Of a stretch of 64,000 nucleotides of DNA, positions 15,908-25,804 are shown one piece after another. A program made the translations under genes and the position numbers. The notes beneath the pieces are model-generated. The model ran no database searches and was not told where the DNA came from. It worked only from the letters and a program-made list of their open reading frames with translations. Source of the stretch: Clostridium sp. C105KSO13 (GTDB lineage Bacteria > Bacillota > Clostridia > Lachnospirales > Lachnospiraceae). Position 1 is the stretch's first letter. Every line of letters begins with the position of its first letter. Location of the stretch: assembly GCF_001517425.1 (NCBI RefSeq), contig NZ_FBWL01000156.1, positions 1 through 64,000 on the forward strand, in the 5' to 3' direction.

Positions 15908-18140
15908 ATGAAGAAGCAAAATAGAAGTATATGGAGAAAATTGACTGCTGTCATACTTACGATTGGTGTCATAGCAGGCATATTTCAAAGTATACCGGTA
16001 TATGCTGAAGTGGAGATGAAGACACCACAGGAAACACAAGATGTTGATTCCGAACAAATGCAGGCCGAACCGGATAAAGTTAAGGAACCAGAACAGGCTG
16101 ATGAAGCTGAAAAAATCTTGCGTCGGAACAGATTTCAAATGTTAAGGATGAAGGCTTTGAATTCAAGGATACAATGTCATTTTCCCTGATGAATGATAAA
16201 GCAGCAAAATCAATGGATGTGAAAGCTAATGAGGCAGCTAAAGTAAAGATCATAAGTGATGGTGTAGAAAGCGATGGCAGCATTAACGCAGGAGTTATCT
16301 CAGAGAATTACCCGATACTAGACGGTATAAAATTTCTGGGTGCTTACGTAGTGACTGAAAGCGGGGAAGATCAAATCGCATACATAGGAAGTTATTCTGA
16401 TGTAAATGGTACAGCACATACATACTATGCATTTACGGAAACTTCAGACACAGGTATTCTGTTGAAAGACAAGCAGTTTATCAAACTTGTTTATAAGACG
16501 GAATATCAGGTGGGTTATCAGATCAGGCTAGACTCCGTTGGTGGTGCGGACTGCCCGGACGGCGGAAACTTTTCATATGCGGATACCATTTTGATGATAA
16601 ACAAAGGTGAAGACATAAATGTAAGATTTACGGCAACGAAAAGGCAGCCGATAGAAGGTGACAGTTATAAGTTTGAAAAACTTTATGCGATAGGGGCCGA
16701 TGGAAATCAGACGGAGGTAACACTGGACGGTACAGGAAGTGGAAAGATTAGTAATGTGACTCAGGATATTACCATTTGTGCAGTCGTAAGTAAAGTAACG
16801 ACCTATAAGCTTATTGTAGCCAATCAAAGCAGAGGTCATGTCTGCTGGGCCGGTCATGGAGATGAGAAGAACAGTGATCCAAGTAATCCTTACATCGTTG
16901 ATCCCTCTAAATTCTGCTCATATGACGGAAATGGAAGCAGAACAGGTACAGCAGGCGCTACGGTAACAACAGCACCGGGAGGAACTATTTATTTCGTTAT
17001 GTATTCTCAGGCAGGGACCAAGTGGGAATTCCAGCACCTGATTATCAACGGAACTTATATAGATGCAATATGTGACGGTCAAATTCATACCCAGGCTGTA
17101 AATGGAATGATGCTCAATTTCAGGTCTTTAGGTTACGGAAAAGACAGTCATCTGAAGTCCAACAGCAACAGTACAAGATCGAAGTTTGAGTGCTGGATTA
17201 CCAACGTTAATGAAGATATTACTGTTAATTTTGAGTGTGAGAGTGATAGGAGGGAGACTCTGACGCTTGTTCAGGCCGATGGAATTGCTTCCGCAGCTGC
17301 CTCGTCTTTTGACCGAAATTATTATCCTTCGTGGTTTATTCCAGAATCAGTGAGGGACTTCTGGAACGGTATTTACACAGGTGCGCAGCTCGGGCCGATG
17401 GACATTGGTAAGGACCTGGTGAACGAATTTTGGAATGGCAGTAAATCTGGCTATCAATCAAGCACTAACGGACATACTGCCGTGGAAACCAAAACAAACT
17501 CGAAAAAGACACTTTTTGAAACTTCCGATCCCAAATATGGATCGAGATATGTTTATTTTAAAACTGCACCCGGATATGATCCGACTTCAATTACTGCTCA
17601 AATTACCGGTCAACATACAAATCTTCCTGTTGGGGATATTGCAACTCTGGTCTCAGGAAAGGCCGGGTCATGGCTTGGATTTTTCAGCAGAGATACGAAT
17701 AAGTCCGTAGCGGCTGCCAAAAAGGCCGGCTATGACTGGTATGTTTATTACGAGGGTATACTGACTATACATTTGTACCAGATATCGCTACAACAGTTAC
17801 ACTAAGACACGGACAATCTCTGACATTTGATAATTTACCTGCAGGTACCAAATATAATGTAACGGAGACAGGGACGGAAAACTATTCTGTAGTATATGCA
17901 GGAAAAGCTAATGGAGAGGCTATTTCAGGGAGCGCAGAAAAAGCAGCCGATTTGACAGCTTTAAGCATCCTCGTTGGGGAAAAAACAAATAACAATACTT
18001 ATACAAACACTTATGATGATGCGAGTATTTCACCTACAGGTATAATTGTTAATAATCTTCCTTTTATTATGATGATTCTTGTAGCCGTACTCGCATTTGT
18101 AGGATATGTTTTTAACAAAAAACGCAACAATGTCAGATAA
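15908..18140 (+). pseudogene. Sortase-anchored surface protein, two frameshifts
   Basis: Read across three frames this is one protein of about 740 residues: signal peptide (WRKLTAVILTIGVIAGIF, cleaved near VYA), an acidic linker, beta-rich repeats, then a Cna_B/DUF7601-like domain. That last domain contains TVTLRHGQSLTFDNLPAGT. The C-terminal sorting signal is SPTGI, a hydrophobic stretch (LPFIMMILVAVLAFVGYVF) and NKKRNN. The first frame change lies at an A6 run (16110-16115), where one more A would join EQADEAEK to NLASEQISNVKDEG. The second lies near GGG at 17754-17756, where one more G would join YYEG to YTDYTFVPDIA. The next gene is a class B sortase, its likely anchor enzyme. Both changes are single-base indels in base runs, so sequencing error or phase variation are alternatives to decay. 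Confidence 0.8.
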
Positions 18141-18158
18141 ATCAGGGATGCATATTTT

Positions 18159-19091
18159 ATGAAAAAAAAACAAAGCTTAAATATGGATGGAAGCCATTTA
18201 GAGACCATAGGAAAAAGGCTTGTTCGTTGGATAGACAGTACCGTGAATTTTACGGTACTGACTTTTTTCCTGTTAATATTCACCTATGGCTGCTATGCCA
18301 TGTGGGATTCAAAACAAATCTATCGTGATGCGGATTCATCGGCATATCAGACTTATAAACCTGTATCAGATGATACGTTCTCTTTTAAAGAATTAAAAAG
18401 CATAAATCCAGAAGTTATTGGCTGGATTTCTATATATGGTACAAATATAGACTACCCACTTGTTCAGGGAAAGGACAATGAAAAGTATATTAATACAGAT
18501 TCAAAGGGCAAATATTCTTTGTCTGGCAGTATCTTCATGGATTATAGGAATAATACCCGATTTGCGGACTTTAATACCATTGTATTTGGTCACCATATGG
18601 TGAAAAGTGCAATGTTTGGAGATATAGAAAATTTTAAAGAAAATGAATATTTTAACAGTCACAAGTATGGAAATCTATTCTTTGACGGCAGGTCACACGG
18701 TGTAGAGCTGTTTGCATTTTTGGAGACAGATGCTTATGATCAGAATATTTATTCCCCCGGAATATCCGGAAATGAGAGATGTATGCAATATTATGATACC
18801 CTGATTAGACGGGCAGTCCATAAGCGTGATGTTTCTATAACACCAGATGATCATATTCTCCTGCTCAGTACATGTACTTCAGATATCACGAACGGAAGAC
18901 ACATATTAGCAGGAAAGATTACAGGTGCTGTATATCCGGGCGATTATAAGAAAGATACTCAAAATATTTTGGAGACCATCGAGAACACATCATTTATAGA
19001 ATTTTTGAAAAAAATACCAATATGGGTGTGGGTTCTTGGGATAGCTGTAGGCCTAGTACTTCTATGCATGACTGGTGTAAGAAGCAGATGA
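18159..19091 (+). CDS. srtB: Class B sortase
   Basis: 310 residues with an N-terminal membrane anchor (FTVLTFFLLIFTYGCYAMW near 32-50) and a second hydrophobic segment at the C-terminus (IWVWVLGIAVGLVLLCMTG). The catalytic His lies in TIVFGHHMVKSAMF and the catalytic Cys at residue 239 in LLLSTCTSD. The active-site Arg is in ITNGRHILAGKI. Class B members carry the N-terminal helices seen here (FKELKSINPEVIGWISIYG). It starts 18 bases after the wall-anchored protein gene and probably attaches or polymerises that protein via its SPTG-type signal. The extra C-terminal membrane helix is less usual for class B enzymes and more like class C/pilin-type topology. Confidence 0.93.
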   Translation: MKKKQSLNMDGSHLETIGKRLVRWIDSTVNFTVLTFFLLIFTYGCYAMWDSKQIYRDADSSAYQTYKPVSDDTFSFKELKSINPEVIGWISIYGTNIDYPLVQGKDNEKYINTDSKGKYSLSGSIFMDYRNNTRFADFNTIVFGHHMVKSAMFGDIENFKENEYFNSHKYGNLFFDGRSHGVELFAFLETDAYDQNIYSPGISGNERCMQYYDTLIRRAVHKRDVSITPDDHILLLSTCTSDITNGRHILAGKITGAVYPGDYKKDTQNILETIENTSFIEFLKKIPIWVWVLGIAVGLVLLCMTGVRSR

Positions 19092-19157
19092 GGTGGCTTA
19101 GACAGAGCAGACATTTATGGATGCAATTCCGGATATGTGAAAGGCTGCGAATAGAAT

Positions 19158-19189
19158 GTTTAACATTTTACTGAAATTGTATGTTAAAC
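19158..19189. repeat. Inverted repeat before sbcD
   Basis: GTTTAACAT (19158-19166) and ATGTTAAAC (19181-19189) are exact complements 14 bases apart. They lie in the 186-base gap between the sortase and sbcD. It could be an operator or a weak terminator. Confidence 0.45.
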
Positions 19190-19277
19190 TATTTATATTA
19201 TATTGATAATGGCAGTATTTATAATGCATACTGAAGATATGAAAAAATACAGATATAATTTTCGGGAGGGTAACACG

Positions 19278-20429
19278 ATGAAATTACTTCATCTTGCCGA
19301 TTTACATATCGGAAAGCGTGTCAATGAATTTAATATGCTCAGCGATCAGGCGTATATTCTTGACCAAATTTTACAGATTGCAGTCGAGGAAGAGCCGAAT
19401 GGCATTCTTGTTGCCGGAGATGTCTATGATAAAAGCCAGCCTTCCGCAGAAGCGGTAGAGCTTCTGGATGAGTTCCTGACAAAGCTTACTGCACTTGGAC
19501 AGCCTGTTTTTATGATCAGTGGAAATCATGATTCCCCTGAGCGGTTAAGTTTCGGAAGCCAGATTCTGCAGAAAAATGGGCTTTACATTGCAGGTACATT
19601 TGACGGCAGTTTGAAAAAAATTTCACTGGAGGATGAGTACGGTATGGTGAATATATATTTGCTCCCGTTCCTGAAGCCGGCGAAGGTGAATCCTTTTTTC
19701 GAGCAGACGCTGGAGTCCTACGACGAAGCTGTGCGCGCAGTTATCTCTGCAGCTGACATTCATGAACAGGAGCGAAATATTCTGGTGACGCACCATTTTG
19801 TAGTGGATGGGTCCCGGCAGCCGGAGCGCTCTGATTCAGAAAATGTGTCTGTAGGCGGTGTGGACAACGTGGATGTCTCTGCTTTTGAAGTTTTTGATTA
19901 TGTTGCTCTGGGGCATTTGCACCGTGCACAAAACATTGGGCAAGACAATGTCCGCTATGCCGGTTCTCCTCTGAAATATTCTTTTTCTGAGGCTCGTCAT
20001 CAAAAATCAGCGACGCTTTTGGAACTGGGCAAGAAGGAAGAACTTTCCATCCGGCAGATTCCACTTATACCCTTGCATGACCTGCGGGAAATCAAGGGCC
20101 CTATTGACGAACTGCTCCGTGTCGGCCGTGAAAATCCGGACAATGCAGAAGATTATATGCATGTGACCTTGACAGATGAGGAAGAAATTTATGATGCCAT
20201 AGGCCAGCTGCGACAGGTTTATCCTAATCTGATGGTGCTGGACTTTGAAAACAGCCGTACTGCCCAGGCTGTCGCTGCACAGCTGGCTGTTTCTGGTGAT
20301 ATTGCCAAAAAAAGTCCGATGGATTTATTTGCCGACTTTTATCAGATGCAAAACAACAATGAGCTGACTTTAGAGCAGGTGCAAGTATTGGAACGGATTT
20401 TTGAGGAAGCAGGGGGTGCCGGAGTATGA
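19278..20429 (+). CDS. sbcD: Exonuclease SbcCD, nuclease subunit D
   Basis: 383 residues from the ATG at 19278 after GGGAGGG. In-frame codons back to 19203 lack an RBS and are not family-like. It is an Mre11-type metallophosphoesterase, with metal-binding motifs in order: HLADLHIGKR, VAGDVYDKSQPS, ISGNHDSPERL, VTHHFV and LGHLHRAQ. A capping domain and C-terminal helical region that contacts SbcC follow. With SbcC it cuts hairpins and protein-blocked ends during repair. Its stop overlaps the sbcC start by four bases (ATGA), so the subunits are translationally coupled. Confidence 0.97.
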   Translation: MKLLHLADLHIGKRVNEFNMLSDQAYILDQILQIAVEEEPNGILVAGDVYDKSQPSAEAVELLDEFLTKLTALGQPVFMISGNHDSPERLSFGSQILQKNGLYIAGTFDGSLKKISLEDEYGMVNIYLLPFLKPAKVNPFFEQTLESYDEAVRAVISAADIHEQERNILVTHHFVVDGSRQPERSDSENVSVGGVDNVDVSAFEVFDYVALGHLHRAQNIGQDNVRYAGSPLKYSFSEARHQKSATLLELGKKEELSIRQIPLIPLHDLREIKGPIDELLRVGRENPDNAEDYMHVTLTDEEEIYDAIGQLRQVYPNLMVLDFENSRTAQAVAAQLAVSGDIAKKSPMDLFADFYQMQNNNELTLEQVQVLERIFEEAGGAGV

Positions 20430-23400
20430 AACCATTAAAAATTGTGATGAGCGCTTTTTGCCCATATTCCGATAGAACCGAATTGGATTTGACGGCATTT
20501 GGAGGTCAGGGATTGTTTTTAATCACAGGTGACACCGGAGCGGGGAAGACAACCATCTTTGATTCTATTGCGTTTGCTCTGTTTGGCGAGGCAAGTGGCT
20601 CTACAAGAACTGCGGATACTCTGCGCAGTGATTTTGCCGAACCAAATGCTAAAACTTATGTTGAGCTTACCTTTTCACATAAAGATAAGGTCTACAGCAT
20701 AACAAGGAACCCACGCTATGAGCGTCCCAAAAAGAACGGTGAAGGGATGACGACTGAAAATGCCGATGCTGTGCTTAGGCTGCCCGGGGGAGATGTCATC
20801 ACCGGATACAGGGATGTTACGGCAAAGGTTGTGGATATCCTGGGAATCAATTATCGTCAGTTTAAACAGATTGCCATGATTGCCCAGGGGGAGTTTCTCC
20901 AGCTCTTGCTTGCGGACAGCAAAGAAAGAGGCGATATATTCCGGCGTGTATTCAATACCAATCTCTATCAAAACGCGCAGCGTTTACTAAAGAACAGTGA
21001 ACGCGAAGCACAAAAACGCTGCGAGAACGCTGAACATAGTATCCTTCAATATATTTCCAGCATTGCCTGCCCTGACAGTGAGCAGGGAAAAGAGCTGACA
21101 GCTGAGATGGAAAATGCTTCGATTCATAAAGGGGCGGACATTCTGAGCGGATTACAGGAATTAATTGCAGAAGACAACTCTCTCCTAGACAATTTAATGA
21201 AGCAGAAAGAAAAGTTGAATCATGAGCTTGATGCACAGATTACTGCTATCACTCAGGCTCAATATATTAATCAGTTTTTTGAGGAATTAAAGACTGCACA
21301 GGAGAAACAAAAAACTCTGGCCGCTCAACAGGATGAAATAGCGGACCGAAAGAAAAAAATGCAGGAAGCGGAAAAGGCGCTGTATACGATATCACCCCTG
21401 GAAGATAAATATCTGCGGGAACAGAGAGACGAGCAGGAATTAAACAAAAACATCAGCAAGCTGGAGCTTAAAATACAGACACAGAAAGAAGAACTGGAAA
21501 TAGCCCGGACCGCTTATCAGGCTGAAAAGGAAAGGGAACCAAAACGGGAAGAGCTTGCTTCTGCAATTGTTCGGCTTAAAAAACTGCTCCCTCAGTATGA
21601 AACTGCGGAGGTGCTTGAAAGAAACTTAGAGGAACTGGCTAAGAAACAGTCAAAAGTGAGCAAAGAACTGGAAGAACTTTTGCAGCAGAAGAATCATTTT
21701 GCGGAGCAAAAAGCAAAATTTACGCAAGAATTGGAACAGTTGTCGGATATAGAAGTGAAGCTGTCTGCCTGTGAGCAGGAAAGGAATCGGCTTCAGGATG
21801 TTCAGACAGGCTTACTTGCATTGCAGGACTCCCTGTCAAGGCTCTGTAAAACACAGACAGAAAGTGGCCGGCTGAAGCAAAGGTTTTTAAAAACACAGGA
21901 GAATTACCAGACTATAAATGCAGTTTACATTGAAAGCGAGACTGCCTTTTTCAGCGAGCAGGCCGGATTGCTTGCCGAATCCTTGAAAGACGGGGAACCA
22001 TGTCCTGTATGCGGCTCTAAGGTTCATCCCAGCAAAGCCACCATAGGTGCAGACGCTCCCAGCGAAGCAGAGCTCAACGAGTTGAAACAGAAAACCGACA
22101 AGGCCCGGCAGAATATGCAGTCAGCCAGTGAGCGTTCAGCAGAAGCTTTGACGAAAATCGCTATGATGAAGGAGCAGTTAGTACATGATGCAGGAACCTA
22201 TATCTCCAATATTGAGCCAGACATTGAAGGGGAACATTTTTCAACATTGATTGAAGGAGCGGCAGCAGAGAATCAGAAGAAACAGAAAGAAAATAATGAA
22301 CAAAAGACTCGGATAGAGGAGCAGGTTTCATATAAAAAGCAAGTGAAAGAGCAGCTGGCCCTGTTGGAGAGTTCCTTACAGGGGAACCAGGCAAGTACTG
22401 TACAAAAGGAGCAGCAGAAAAGCAGCATAGGCGCAGATATTGCTTCCGGTACCGGGGAACTCAAGGCATTGCAGTCTACATTAGAGTATACGGGCCGGGA
22501 GCAGGCAGTGGCGGCTATAGAAGCATGGACAAAAGATTTAAATGCTTTAAAAGAAGCTTTCCAGAAAGCGGATGAAGCATATCATGGGCTGGAGAACAAG
22601 CTTGAGAGCAATCAGGCTCTCTTTAAGAATTATCAGGAAAGATTAGCCGGGACTACACAAGCTAAACAGGCGACACTGGCTGCCTATACACAAAAATTGT
22701 CTGAATGTGGATTTTGTAATGCAGAAGTGTATCATAATGCATTGAAAACAGAAGCAGAAATCAACGAATTAAAAGATTCAATCGAGCAGTATCAGAACGA
22801 AGTGCAGGCTGTGGAACGAGATTTACAGAGACTCACCAGAGAGACCGAAAACAGACAAAAGCAGGACCTAGAGCAACTTGAAGTCTCGAAACAGAAACTG
22901 CAGAAAGAAAAGAACCAGGTGGAAGATTTTGTTCAAACGCTGGCAGGACGCCTTGGAACCAATGAACCGATTGCAAAAGCCCTGGGCAGGACAATTTCGG
23001 ATGCTGCCGGGTACCAGAAGGAGTACCTTCTCGTCGGAAACCTTTCGAAGACAGCAAATGGTGAATTGGCCGGCAAGCAGAAACTGGCCTTTGAGCAGTA
23101 CGTGCAGGCTTCGTATTTTAATCAGATTCTTGCGGAAGCAAACAAACGCCTTAGAATTATGACAAATAGCCGTTTCGAACTTCTGCGCCGGGAAGATGCG
23201 GCAAATCTCCGGGCCCAGACCGGACTGGAGATTGATGTAATGGACCATTACACCGGCAGGATACGTTCTGTAAAATCCCTCTCCGGCGGAGAGTCTTTTA
23301 AAGCATCTCTGTCTCTTGCCCTGGGACTCTCGGATGTAATCCAAAGCCATGCCGGCGGAGTGGAGATAGATACATTATTTATAGATGAAGGATTTGGAGC

Positions 23401-23569
23401 ACTGGATACCGAATCACTGGAACAGGCAATCCAGACACTGGCAGGACTGGCAGCGGGAAACCGCCTGGTCGGGATCATCTCTCATGTAACAGAACTCAAA
23501 GAGCGGATCGACCGGCAGATAGTGATAGAAAAGTCCAGCAGCGGGAGCAGGGTGAAAATGAAGTATTGA
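20426..23569 (+). CDS. sbcC: Exonuclease SbcCD, ATPase subunit C
   Basis: 1047 residues, the usual size for this Rad50-like SMC-family ATPase. Walker A is GDTGAGKTTIFDSIAFALFG near residues 34-53. Two long coiled coils flank a zinc hook with CPVC at residues 526-529 (GEPCPVCGSKVHPSKA). The signature motif SLSGGESFKASLSLALGLSD and Walker B TLFIDEGFGALD lie near the C-terminus. ATP-driven opening and closing of the coils controls access of SbcD to DNA ends. Overlap with sbcD gives a two-gene operon, and I see no clear terminator after it. Confidence 0.97.
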   Translation: MKPLKIVMSAFCPYSDRTELDLTAFGGQGLFLITGDTGAGKTTIFDSIAFALFGEASGSTRTADTLRSDFAEPNAKTYVELTFSHKDKVYSITRNPRYERPKKNGEGMTTENADAVLRLPGGDVITGYRDVTAKVVDILGINYRQFKQIAMIAQGEFLQLLLADSKERGDIFRRVFNTNLYQNAQRLLKNSEREAQKRCENAEHSILQYISSIACPDSEQGKELTAEMENASIHKGADILSGLQELIAEDNSLLDNLMKQKEKLNHELDAQITAITQAQYINQFFEELKTAQEKQKTLAAQQDEIADRKKKMQEAEKALYTISPLEDKYLREQRDEQELNKNISKLELKIQTQKEELEIARTAYQAEKEREPKREELASAIVRLKKLLPQYETAEVLERNLEELAKKQSKVSKELEELLQQKNHFAEQKAKFTQELEQLSDIEVKLSACEQERNRLQDVQTGLLALQDSLSRLCKTQTESGRLKQRFLKTQENYQTINAVYIESETAFFSEQAGLLAESLKDGEPCPVCGSKVHPSKATIGADAPSEAELNELKQKTDKARQNMQSASERSAEALTKIAMMKEQLVHDAGTYISNIEPDIEGEHFSTLIEGAAAENQKKQKENNEQKTRIEEQVSYKKQVKEQLALLESSLQGNQASTVQKEQQKSSIGADIASGTGELKALQSTLEYTGREQAVAAIEAWTKDLNALKEAFQKADEAYHGLENKLESNQALFKNYQERLAGTTQAKQATLAAYTQKLSECGFCNAEVYHNALKTEAEINELKDSIEQYQNEVQAVERDLQRLTRETENRQKQDLEQLEVSKQKLQKEKNQVEDFVQTLAGRLGTNEPIAKALGRTISDAAGYQKEYLLVGNLSKTANGELAGKQKLAFEQYVQASYFNQILAEANKRLRIMTNSRFELLRREDAANLRAQTGLEIDVMDHYTGRIRSVKSLSGGESFKASLSLALGLSDVIQSHAGGVEIDTLFIDEGFGALDTESLEQAIQTLAGLAAGNRLVGIISHVTELKERIDRQIVIEKSSSGSRVKMKY

Positions 23570-23732
23570 ACAGAGCGTCATAAAAAGTTGATCTAATTTA
23601 CCTATTGCATTCAAGAGGCTTAATGGTTAATATATTTATATGAAGAATTATATACAGCAAAAGCTACTAGAATAATTGTCATAAATAATTCAAATCGTAT
23701 ATCTTTGGATATTATAAATGAGGTGTTAACTA

Positions 23733-24428
23733 ATGTTAGATGGAAATAAAAATTTAGAACCGGTTGAAAAGGATTCTTTATATCTAAAAATTGCCGATTC
23801 CATATACCGCTATATTAAGAAAAATGAACTAAATCCAGGAGATAAATTACCATCGGAAAGAAATATGGCAGAAAGTCTGCAGATAAGCCGCAACTCCCTC
23901 AGAGAAGCACTGCGTCTTCTCGAGGCGAGAGGGGTACTGCATGTAAAGACGGGGAAGGGTGTATATCTGAATAGTCTTTATGGTGAAGGAAGTACACTGG
24001 TTGTCAAAGTTGATGGATGCACATTGAAAGAACTGCAGGAACTGCAGACAACTCTGGATCAGCAGGCAGTTCAAAATGCTATCACAAGAGGAACTTCGCA
24101 GGAAAAAGACAAGTTAATCCAGATTGGTGAAGAGATGATTAATATGTATTATAATAATATATATAGTCATACCCTTGATTTTAGTTTTCATGACTTGCTG
24201 TATAAGATGAACCGAAACAACGCCATTCATAAGATTATTAGTCAGATTCGTGATGAACGTTTTGTTTACAGAGAGCATATTGAAGGTGAAAATACGTCTG
24301 TATGGCTTGCCACGGTGCCACAACATCTGTCCCTTGCACAGGCCATTAGTGAAGGAACAATTGAAAAAGCTTCACAGAAGATGGATGAAATCCTTCAATA
24401 CGGATTTGACTTAATAGAAGGTCACTAA
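23733..24428 (+). CDS. GntR-family regulator, FadR/FCD subfamily
   Basis: 231 residues. The N-terminal winged helix has the GntR pattern (ELNPGDKLPSERNMAESLQI then SRNSLREALRLLEARGVL). The all-helical FCD effector domain from about residue 90 contains metal/ligand-type residues (DFSFHDLLYKMN and a late His near VPQHLSLAQAI). It precedes a Cys/Met-family PLP enzyme and an NhaC-type antiporter. A site matching the FadR-subfamily operator pattern lies at 24562-24572, in front of those genes. It is therefore probably their local regulator. The effector is unknown, plausibly an amino acid or a product of the enzyme. Confidence 0.9.
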   Translation: MLDGNKNLEPVEKDSLYLKIADSIYRYIKKNELNPGDKLPSERNMAESLQISRNSLREALRLLEARGVLHVKTGKGVYLNSLYGEGSTLVVKVDGCTLKELQELQTTLDQQAVQNAITRGTSQEKDKLIQIGEEMINMYYNNIYSHTLDFSFHDLLYKMNRNNAIHKIISQIRDERFVYREHIEGENTSVWLATVPQHLSLAQAISEGTIEKASQKMDEILQYGFDLIEGH

Positions 24429-24485
24429 AATAATGAAAGTCACTTGAACCAAAAAAACTAACAAATTTGCTGAGCAAAATTTGGA

Positions 24486-24520
24486 CGATATCTACAAACA
24501 TTTGTGGTTATCGTTTTTTT
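24486..24520 (+). terminator. Intrinsic terminator after the GntR gene
   Basis: Thirteen-base arms (24486-24498 and 24501-24513) pair with one mismatch and one G-T pair and are followed by TTTTTTT. It separates the regulator from the enzyme/transporter operon. Confidence 0.8.
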
Positions 24521-24522
24521 AA

Positions 24523-24572
24523 TTGACAAATTACATAACAGGGAATAATATAAAGCACATCTGGTTCAACCA
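24523..24572 (+). promoter_or_regulatory. Promoter and FadR-type operator for the PLP enzyme operon
   Basis: TTGACA at 24523-24528 is followed 17 bases later by TAATAT (24546-24551). TGGTTCAACCA at 24562-24572 exactly fits the FadR-subfamily pattern T-N-GT-N3-AC-N-A and lies just after the predicted start point. Confidence 0.7.
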
Positions 24573-24626
24573 TAGAGCCAGCGGACCAAAATATTAAATG
24601 ATAATTTGTATAGGAGGTATACAAAA

Positions 24627-25790
24627 ATGGTGAATAATGAAGACTTGTTGGCATTAACTCACGTTGGAGAAGATCCTCACAAGTATATGGGAGCAGTTAC
24701 ACCCCCGGTGTTTCTTACATCCTTGCATGTGTTTGACTCTGTTGAAGACTACTTTGGAGTTGATATATTCAAAGACGAATATTATTATGGACGTGCATCA
24801 AATCCAACTGTAACTATTCTTGAAAAGAAGATAGCAGCATTAGAACATGGAAAAAGGGCTGTAGTTTTTTCTGCAGGTATGGCAACTTGTGCAGCAATTG
24901 TACTTGCCTGCTGTGGTGCGGGTGATCATATTATTTGTATCAAAGAGACTTACGGGCCGGTACGTCATCTAATAAGTGATTTCCTTCCTAAAATGGATAT
25001 CAGCGCTACGTTTGTTAAGGGAGATTCAGTTAAGGAGTTTGAGGATGCAATCCGTCCGAATACAAAATTGATTATTCTGGAAAGTCCGACGACTCTCCTG
25101 CTCAATGTTGTTGATTTAAAGGGTGTGGCAAAACTTGCAAAGGAACACGGAATTAAAACATATATTGATAATACTTATTGTTCTCCAATTTTCCAAAAAC
25201 CACTAGATATGGGAATTGATTTTGTTATGCATACAATGACAAAATATATCGGTGGACACAGTGATTTGATCGGTGGCGTTGTAGTATCCAATGATGAAAA
25301 ATTCATGGAAAACCTTATGATTCAGAGAGATTGGTTTGGGGGAGTTCTAGGACCAATGGAAGCCTGGCTTGCAATTCGTGGATTGAGAACGTTAGATGTC
25401 CGTATGCAGAGACATTATGAAACGGCTATGAAAGTTGCTGAATTTTTGGATAATCATCCGAAGGTAAAAAAGGTATACTATACAGGTTTGAAGTCTCACC
25501 CACAATATAATCTTGCGAGACAGCAGCAGGCAGGTGAGTGTGGCCTGATGACTATAGAGATTGACGGCGATGAAAAAGCAACTGCAAGATTTGTAGACAG
25601 CCTGAAAATCTTTGAACGCGGCTGTTCTTGGGGCGGCTTTGAGAGCCTCGCAATTGCATATACCTATAATTGGGAAGAAGACAAACTGAAATATTTTGAT
25701 TTAAACAGAAGTGTTGTAAGACTGCATTGCGGTCTTGAAGGAGCTGAGAATTTAATTGCCGATTTGGAACAGGCGCTGGATCAAATCTAA
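24627..25790 (+). CDS. Cys/Met metabolism PLP-dependent enzyme (gamma-lyase/gamma-synthase family)
   Basis: 387 residues from the ATG at 24627 after AGGAGG (seven extra codons upstream are open but overlap that site). It is a fold-type I PLP enzyme of the cystathionine gamma-lyase/methionine gamma-lyase family. PLP-binding residues lie in YGRASNPTVTILEKKIAALE and VFSAGMATCAAIVLACC. The Schiff-base lysine is K206 in TMTKYIGGHSDLIGG. Members cleave or build C-S bonds in methionine, cystathionine or homocysteine. Pairing with an NhaC-type antiporter 14 bases downstream, and with a FadR-type regulator, suggests catabolism of an imported amino acid. The exact substrate is open. Confidence 0.9.
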   Translation: MVNNEDLLALTHVGEDPHKYMGAVTPPVFLTSLHVFDSVEDYFGVDIFKDEYYYGRASNPTVTILEKKIAALEHGKRAVVFSAGMATCAAIVLACCGAGDHIICIKETYGPVRHLISDFLPKMDISATFVKGDSVKEFEDAIRPNTKLIILESPTTLLLNVVDLKGVAKLAKEHGIKTYIDNTYCSPIFQKPLDMGIDFVMHTMTKYIGGHSDLIGGVVVSNDEKFMENLMIQRDWFGGVLGPMEAWLAIRGLRTLDVRMQRHYETAMKVAEFLDNHPKVKKVYYTGLKSHPQYNLARQQQAGECGLMTIEIDGDEKATARFVDSLKIFERGCSWGGFESLAIAYTYNWEEDKLKYFDLNRSVVRLHCGLEGAENLIADLEQALDQI

Positions 25791-25804
25791 CAGGAGGCGA
25801 AGAC

